Of a DNA stretch of 9,837 nt, positions 5,220 to 9,837 are shown one piece after another. Within the stretch, counting starts at the first letter, position 1, and each line of letters begins with the position of its first letter. The stretch is from Gammaproteobacteria bacterium (GTDB lineage Bacteria > Pseudomonadota > Gammaproteobacteria > Steroidobacterales > Steroidobacteraceae), in NCBI GenBank assembly GCA_019242385.1, contig JAFAVO010000194.1:1-9837 (forward strand). The letters are read 5' to 3'. Position numbers and translations under genes: made by a program. Under the pieces are notes generated by a model. The model did no database searches. It was not told where the DNA came from and saw nothing but the letters and a program-made list of their open reading frames with translations.

Positions 5220-8075
5220 ATGCAGTACATACGTGTGCGCGGTGCGCGCACCCACAATCTCAAGAACCTCTCCCTCGACCTGCCGCGCGAGCGGCTCATC
5301 GTGGTCACCGGGCTTTCAGGCTCGGGGAAGTCCTCGCTGACCTTCGACACGCTCTACGCCGAGGGTCAGCGCCGGTACGTCGAGTCGCTGTCCGCCTATG
5401 CGCGGCAGTTCCTCTCGACCATGGACAAGCCCGACGTCGACAGCATCGAGGGACTCTCTCCGGCGATCGCCATCGAGCAGAAGGCGAGCTCGCACAACCC
5501 GCGCTCGACGGTCGGAACCGTCACCGAGATCTACGATTACCTGCGCCTGCTGTATGCCCGTGCCGGAATTCCGCGCTGTCCCGATCACGGGATAGAGCTC
5601 GCCGCGCAAACCGTGAGCCAGATGGTGGACCAGGTGCTGGCGCTGCCCGAAGGCATGGCGGTCGCGCTGCTCGCGCCGGTGGTGAGCGACCGCAAGGGCG
5701 AGCACCTCGAGCGGCTCGAGGAGCTCACCGCGCAGGGATTCGTGCGCGTGCGCATCGATGGACGCATGTACGAAATGGAGGCCCTGCCCGAGCTCGATGC
5801 GAAGAGACGCCACACCATCGAAGCGGTGGTCGATCGTCTGCGTGTGCGTCCCGACAGCGCACAGCGCCTGGCGGAATCGTTCGAGACCGCGCTGCGCCTG
5901 TCCTCCGGGCTCGCGCGGCTCGTGTTTCTGGATGATCCGGGCAGGGAGGAGCTGGTCTTCTCGAGCCGTCATGCGTGTCCGGTGTGCGGCTACAGCGTTC
6001 CGCCGCTCGAGCCGAAACTGTTCTCCTTCAACAATCCAGCCGGCGCCTGTCCCACCTGCGATGGCCTCGGCGTGCAGGAGTTCTTCGATCCGCAGCGCGT
6101 GGTGCTGCACCCGCATCTGTCGCTCGCCGGCGGTGCGGTCCGCGGTTGGGATCGCCGCAACGAGCACTACTTTCAGCTCATTCAATCCCTCGCCCGGCAC
6201 TACGCGTTCGACATCGAGACGCCCTGGACGGAGCTTCCAGAGCACGTGCGGCACGTGCTGCTCCATGGCAGCGGCGAGGAAGCGATCGAGTTCAGCTATC
6301 GCGAGAGCGCCGGCCGTCGCTCGCGCAAACGCCATCCGTTCGAAGGCATCCTGCCGAATCTCACGCGCCGCTACCGTGAGACCGAATCGGCCATGGTGCG
6401 CGAGGAGCTCGCGCGTTATCTCGGCGTGCGCCCCTGTCCCGAGTGTCAGGGCGCACGCCTCAACCGTGCGGCGCGCTCCGTGTACGTCGGCGAGCGCACG
6501 CTGCCGGAGGCGACGCACCTCACCGTCGCGCGCGCGCTCGCCTTCTTCAGCGAGCTCACCCTCAGCGGCTGGCGCGGTGAGGTCGCGGCCAAGATCGTCA
6601 AAGGTGTCGCCCAGCGGCTGCGCTTCCTGAGCGACGTCGGGCTCGACTACCTCACCCTCGATCGCAGTGCCGAGACCCTCTCGGGCGGGGAGTCGCAGCG
6701 CATTCGACTCGCGAGCCAGGTGGGCTCCGGTCTCACCGGAGTGATGTACATACTGGATGAGCCTTCCATCGGTCTGCACCAGCGCGACAACCGCCGCCTG
6801 CTCACGACGCTCAAGCAGCTGCGTGACCTCGGTAACACCGTCATCGTGGTCGAGCACGATGAGGAGGCCATCGAGGCCGCCGACCATGTAGTGGATCTGG
6901 GACCGGGCGCCGGGGCCCACGGCGGATACCTGGTGGCACAGGGCACGCCGCGGGAGATCAAGGCGAGCCCTGGCTCGATCACCGGGCAATACCTGTCCGG
7001 CCGACGCCGCATCGAGCTGCCGACCCTGCGTCTGCGTCCCGACCCGGCGCGGCAGATCAGCATCATCGGAGCTCGCGGCAACAATCTGCGCGACATCAGC
7101 GCGCACATCCCGCTCGGCCTCTTCACCTGTGTCACCGGCGTCTCAGGCTCGGGTAAGTCGACGCTGATCATCGACACCCTCTTCGGGCATGCCGCCGCGC
7201 GCTTGAGCGGGGCACGTGTCGAGGCCGCCCCGGTCGAGCGGATCGAGGGGCTCGAGCACATCGATCGGGTGATCGACATCGACCAGAGTCCCATCGGCCG
7301 CACGCCGCGCTCCAACCCCGCGACCTACACCGGCCTGTTCGCGCCGCTGCGGGAGCTGTTCGCGGCGGTGCCCGAGGCGCGGGCGCGCGGCTACGATGCC
7401 GGTCGCTTCAGCTTCAACGTGAAGGGCGGGCGCTGCGAGGCTTGCCAGGGCGATGGTCTCATCCGGGTGGAAATGCACTTTCTGCCGGATGTGTACGTCC
7501 CCTGCGATGTCTGCCAGGGCCGCCGCTACAACCGCGAGACCCTCGAGATCCGCTATCGCGGCAAGAACATCCACGAGGTCCTGGAGATGACGGTCGAGGA
7601 AGCCGCCCGCTTCTTCCAGAACGTGCCGGCCGCGAGCGGCAAGCTGCAGACCCTGACGGATGTCGGGCTCTCGTATGTGCGTCTCGGGCAGAACGCGACC
7701 ACTCTCTCCGGGGGCGAGGCACAGCGGGTCAAGCTCGCGCGCGAGCTCGCCAAGCGCGCGACCGGTCGCACGCTGTACATACTCGACGAGCCGACGACCG
7801 GGCTGCACTTTCACGATGTCGAGCAGCTCCTCCGGGTACTGCACCGCCTGCGCGATGAGGGCAACACCATCGTCGTCATCGAACATAATCTGGATGTCAT
7901 CAAGACGGCCGACTGGGTGATCGATCTGGGCCCCGAGGGCGGTGAGGGAGGCGGGACGGTGATCGCCGCCGGGACGCCCGAGGACATCGCCGCGGCCGCA
8001 TCGTCCTGGACGGGGCGGTTTCTGAGGCCCCTGCTCGCGGGCAGGCCGGGCCGGAACGCGGTCCCGGCCGCCTGA
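5220..8075 (+). CDS. uvrA: Excinuclease ABC subunit UvrA
   Basis: Damage-recognition ATPase of nucleotide excision repair; a UvrA dimer loads UvrB onto lesions. 951 residues against 940 in E. coli, with matching motifs throughout. First ATPase: Walker A GLSGSGKSS (31-39), signature LSGGE (487-491), Walker B YILDEP (510-515). Second ATPase: Walker A GVSGSGKST (640-648), signature LSGGE (829-833), Walker B YILDEP (853-858). Zinc modules have C253/C256/C277/C280 and C739/C742/C762/C765, so all ligands are present. The UvrB-binding insertion follows the first Walker A region, and IDIDQSPIGRTPRSNPATYT is intact. The start at 5220 has AAGG 4 bases upstream, and an in-frame TAA at 5211 excludes longer versions. 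No E. coli-type LexA box is seen upstream, so SOS control is not supported by that motif. The gene appears intact and functional. Confidence 0.99.
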   Translation: MQYIRVRGARTHNLKNLSLDLPRERLIVVTGLSGSGKSSLTFDTLYAEGQRRYVESLSAYARQFLSTMDKPDVDSIEGLSPAIAIEQKASSHNPRSTVGTVTEIYDYLRLLYARAGIPRCPDHGIELAAQTVSQMVDQVLALPEGMAVALLAPVVSDRKGEHLERLEELTAQGFVRVRIDGRMYEMEALPELDAKRRHTIEAVVDRLRVRPDSAQRLAESFETALRLSSGLARLVFLDDPGREELVFSSRHACPVCGYSVPPLEPKLFSFNNPAGACPTCDGLGVQEFFDPQRVVLHPHLSLAGGAVRGWDRRNEHYFQLIQSLARHYAFDIETPWTELPEHVRHVLLHGSGEEAIEFSYRESAGRRSRKRHPFEGILPNLTRRYRETESAMVREELARYLGVRPCPECQGARLNRAARSVYVGERTLPEATHLTVARALAFFSELTLSGWRGEVAAKIVKGVAQRLRFLSDVGLDYLTLDRSAETLSGGESQRIRLASQVGSGLTGVMYILDEPSIGLHQRDNRRLLTTLKQLRDLGNTVIVVEHDEEAIEAADHVVDLGPGAGAHGGYLVAQGTPREIKASPGSITGQYLSGRRRIELPTLRLRPDPARQISIIGARGNNLRDISAHIPLGLFTCVTGVSGSGKSTLIIDTLFGHAAARLSGARVEAAPVERIEGLEHIDRVIDIDQSPIGRTPRSNPATYTGLFAPLRELFAAVPEARARGYDAGRFSFNVKGGRCEACQGDGLIRVEMHFLPDVYVPCDVCQGRRYNRETLEIRYRGKNIHEVLEMTVEEAARFFQNVPAASGKLQTLTDVGLSYVRLGQNATTLSGGEAQRVKLARELAKRATGRTLYILDEPTTGLHFHDVEQLLRVLHRLRDEGNTIVVIEHNLDVIKTADWVIDLGPEGGEGGGTVIAAGTPEDIAAAASSWTGRFLRPLLAGRPGRNAVPAA
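8044..8069. repeat. Strong hairpin at the 3' end of uvrA
   Basis: GGCCGGG-CCG (8044-8053) pairs with CGG-T-CCCGGCC (8059-8069) around a 5-base loop: 10 GC pairs with one bulged T. It ends just before the uvrA stop codon and encodes part of the non-conserved tail. No T run follows. It could stabilise the uvrA mRNA 3' end or favour pausing before feoA; it may also be a by-product of high GC. Confidence 0.25.
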
Positions 8076-8108
8076 GCGGGCACCGGTCACAATCCGGACT
8101 GTCCCTCA

Positions 8109-8138
8109 TTGCAAATGCGAACCGTTCTCATCCATACT
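8109..8138 (+). promoter_or_regulatory. Candidate feoAB promoter enclosing a Fur site
   Basis: TTGCAA (8109-8114) and CATACT (8133-8138), 18 bases apart, each match the sigma-70 consensus at 4 of 6 positions. The Fur-like dyad occupies the spacer, an arrangement typical of iron-repressed promoters. Transcription would begin near 8145, almost at the feoA ATG. A second weak -10 (CACAAT, about 8090) further upstream is an alternative. Confidence 0.45.
8114..8132. promoter_or_regulatory. Fur-box-like operator of feoAB
   Basis: ATGCGAAC-C-GTTCTCAT (8115-8131) is an inverted repeat with one mismatch in eight pairs around a central base. It has the layout of the common Fur form with AATGAGAAT-type arms (ATG.GAA with TTCTCAT). 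Its position just upstream of ferrous-iron transport genes makes Fur with iron the natural binder: repression when iron is plentiful. The call rests on the motif and context only. Confidence 0.6.
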
Positions 8139-8145
8139 CAGGGAT

Positions 8146-8466
8146 ATGGACGCTGTCGTAAGCCCCGAGGGCGTGTCCTGCGCGCCCGGATTCGTGAGCC
8201 TTGCGGCCCTTGCGCCGGGCACGAAGGGCTCCGTCGTGAGCGTCGGCTCGAGCGCTGCGCCATTGTCCCCTCTGGAGCGTCGGCTGCTCGAGTTCGGCTT
8301 CGTACACGGCGAGCAGATCGAGATCCTCGCGGAGGCCCGTCCCGGGCGTGATCCCTTCGTGGTGCGGGTCGGTCATACGACTCTCGCGTTGCGCCGCCAG
8401 GAAGCTCAGAGCGTGTGGGTCGAGGTCGAGCACTCGCGCGCAAGCCCCCACACGCCCCGGCCATGA
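8146..8466 (+). CDS. feoA: Ferrous iron transport protein A
   Basis: Small SH3-like cytoplasmic protein that assists FeoB in ferrous iron uptake. 106 residues, slightly longer than the usual 75-90. The core runs from about residue 17: VSLAALAPGTKGSVVSVG, then LERRLLEFGFVHGEQIEILA and DPFVVRVGHTTLALRRQEAQ, which is the standard FeoA pattern with the beta-strand LALRR and its neighbouring hairpin. The start at 8146 is the only ATG; AGGG lies just 2-3 bases before it, a poor spacing. A GTG at 8194 (residue 17) would give a more typical N-terminus but has no ribosome-binding site. The stop overlaps the feoB start (ATGA, 8463-8466), so the two are translationally coupled. The Fur-like site upstream supports iron regulation. 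Confidence 0.9.
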   Translation: MDAVVSPEGVSCAPGFVSLAALAPGTKGSVVSVGSSAAPLSPLERRLLEFGFVHGEQIEILAEARPGRDPFVVRVGHTTLALRRQEAQSVWVEVEHSRASPHTPRP

Positions 8467-9837
8467 GCCCGCCCGCGGCCGCGGCGGCGGCCGCGCCGCA
8501 GATCAGCCTGTCCCTCATCGGGGTGCCCAACTGCGGGAAGACCGCCCTCTTCAATCGTCTGACCGGCAGTCGCCAGAAGGTTGCCAACTACCCGGGCGTT
8601 ACGGTCGAGCGTAAGGAGGGCCGCTTCACGGGCCCGCGCAGCGGGCGCACCTTCCGCGTCGTCGACCTGCCCGGTGCCTACAGTCTCGAGCCCACCACCC
8701 TCGATGAGGCCATCGCGCGCGATGTCGTACTCGGCCGTCACGCGAGCGAGCCGGCCCCGGATCTGCTCGTCTGCGTGGTCGATGCCACCAATCTGCGGCT
8801 GAACCTGCGGCTGGTGCTCGAGCTGAAGGCACTCGGTCGCCCCATGATCGTGGCACTCAACATGAGCGATGTCGCCACGCAGCGCGGCTATCAGCTCGAT
8901 CGGGCGGCTCTCGAGCGCGCGCTCGGGGTCCCGGTGGTGCCGACCGTGGCGGAGAGCACCGGCGGCGAGCGCGAGCTGGTGGAGGCGATCGACACCTATG
9001 GTGTGGCGGAGCGTGCGCTGCGGCAGCAGCACCCGCCTCTGCAGGCGCCCGCAGCGCCGACCGCCGCGCAAATCGAGGCGACGCAGCGCGAGGTGCGCCG
9101 GGTGCTCAGCGACAGCGGCTATCGCGTGCCGGCGCGCGTCACGGCGCTCGCACGGCTCGATGCCATCGTGTTGCATCCGGTGGCGGGCCCTCTGCTGCTC
9201 GGCACGGTGCTGTTCCTGATGTTCCAGGCAGTGTTCAGCTGGGCGAAGGCACCGCAGAACCTGATCAACATCGGCGTGCAGCAGCTCAACGCCTGGCTCA
9301 CGAGTGTGCTCCCGGCAGGTCCGCTGCGCGGACTGCTGCTCGATGGTGTGGTCGCGGGGACCGGCAGCGTGCTGGTGTTCCTGCCGCAGATCCTGATCCT
9401 GTTCCTGTTCATCCTGGCGCTCGAGGATTCCGGCTATCTGCCGCGTGCAGCGTTCATGCTCGATCGGCTCATGGGCCGGGTCGGGCTGTCGGGGCGCGCG
9501 TTCATTCCGCTGCTCTCGAGCTTCGCGTGCGCAATCCCGGGCATCATGGCGACGCGCACCATTCCGTCCGCCCGCGATCGGCTGGCCACCATCATGATCG
9601 CCCCGCTCATGACGTGCTCGGCGCGGCTACCGGTTTACGCGCTGCTGATCGGCGCCTTCATCCCGCAGCGCGCCATCGGGATCTTCAATCTGCGCGGATT
9701 GGTGCTGTTCGCGCTCTACCTCGCCGGCGTCGCGAGCGCGCTCGCCGTCGCCTTCGTGCTCAAGCGCACGGTGATGCGCGGCGAGTACCGGCCACTGCTG
9801 CTCGAGCTGCCGGAGTATCGCCTGCCACACCTGTCGA
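8463..9837 (+). CDS. feoB: Ferrous iron transporter FeoB, N-terminal and core part (3' end outside)
   Basis: GTP-binding inner-membrane ferrous iron transporter. 458 codons are visible and the gene continues past the right edge. After an alanine-rich start the G-domain has G1 GVPNCGKT (residues 20-27), G2 around T47 (YPGVTVE), G3 DLPG (68-71) and G4 NMSD (133-136). Transmembrane segments begin near residue 241 (LLLGTVLFLMFQAVF). The first Gate region includes FLPQ (306-309), LEDSGYLPRAAF, and SSFACAIPG with C356; then MTCSARLP (383-390) with C385. These are conserved FeoB pore features. The ATG overlaps the feoA TGA by four bases (ATGA). The frame contains no stop and all motifs seen are intact. 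Whether a feoC follows cannot be told. Confidence 0.97.
   Translation, partial: MSPPAAAAAAAPQISLSLIGVPNCGKTALFNRLTGSRQKVANYPGVTVERKEGRFTGPRSGRTFRVVDLPGAYSLEPTTLDEAIARDVVLGRHASEPAPDLLVCVVDATNLRLNLRLVLELKALGRPMIVALNMSDVATQRGYQLDRAALERALGVPVVPTVAESTGGERELVEAIDTYGVAERALRQQHPPLQAPAAPTAAQIEATQREVRRVLSDSGYRVPARVTALARLDAIVLHPVAGPLLLGTVLFLMFQAVFSWAKAPQNLINIGVQQLNAWLTSVLPAGPLRGLLLDGVVAGTGSVLVFLPQILILFLFILALEDSGYLPRAAFMLDRLMGRVGLSGRAFIPLLSSFACAIPGIMATRTIPSARDRLATIMIAPLMTCSARLPVYALLIGAFIPQRAIGIFNLRGLVLFALYLAGVASALAVAFVLKRTVMRGEYRPLLLELPEYRLPHLS

Noticed and set aside
5316..7106. A 596-codon open frame on the minus strand within uvrA
   Set aside because: Mirror frame of a highly conserved gene in GC-rich DNA; no signal, domain or ribosome-binding site seen.
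7143..8090. A 315-codon minus-strand frame over the uvrA 3' end
   Set aside because: Antisense shadow of the second ATPase half of UvrA, with no recognisable protein features.
8406..9176. A 256-codon minus-strand frame over feoA and feoB
   Set aside because: Antisense to the clear FeoB G-domain; low-complexity Arg/His/Gly product.

Overview
The window looks like a chromosomal core-genome segment of a GC-rich gammaproteobacterium (GC roughly two thirds by eye). Three things point there: the miaB-phoH gene order, a UvrA and MiaB that follow the E. coli proteins almost motif for motif with the same cysteine numbering, and ssb lying near uvrA. A lineage near Xanthomonadales, Nevskiales or Steroidobacterales is my guess; nothing here fixes genus or species. 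I see no mobile element, CRISPR array, tRNA or rRNA.

Layout from left to right: the start of phoH and all of miaB on the minus strand, 4 bases apart (tRNA modification followed by the phoH operon); a 300-base gap with a terminator-like element facing miaB and a candidate promoter facing right; a secreted outer-membrane beta-barrel protein on the plus strand, apparently built from two repeated halves; ssb on the minus strand, whose stop codon shares the palindrome CTAG with the stop of the barrel gene; a divergent control region; a mu-crystallin/CRYM-like ketimine reductase gene on the plus strand; a convergent PadR-family regulator on the minus strand; an AT-rich island with an 18-base perfect palindrome; uvrA on the plus strand; then a Fur-box-like site and feoA-feoB on the plus strand. 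feoB runs off the right edge and phoH off the left edge.

Functional groups: uvrA and ssb are DNA-repair genes that are often neighbours in gammaproteobacteria; here the mu-crystallin-like gene and the padR gene separate them. feoA-feoB form a translationally coupled ferrous-iron uptake operon with its own iron-responsive control site. The padR product probably binds the palindrome in its own promoter; whether it also affects uvrA or the ketimine reductase gene is open. No clearly new multi-gene system is visible. The most distinctive items are the duplicated barrel protein, the CRYM-like enzyme inserted between ssb and uvrA, the PadR-type palindrome, and the possible attenuator in front of miaB.
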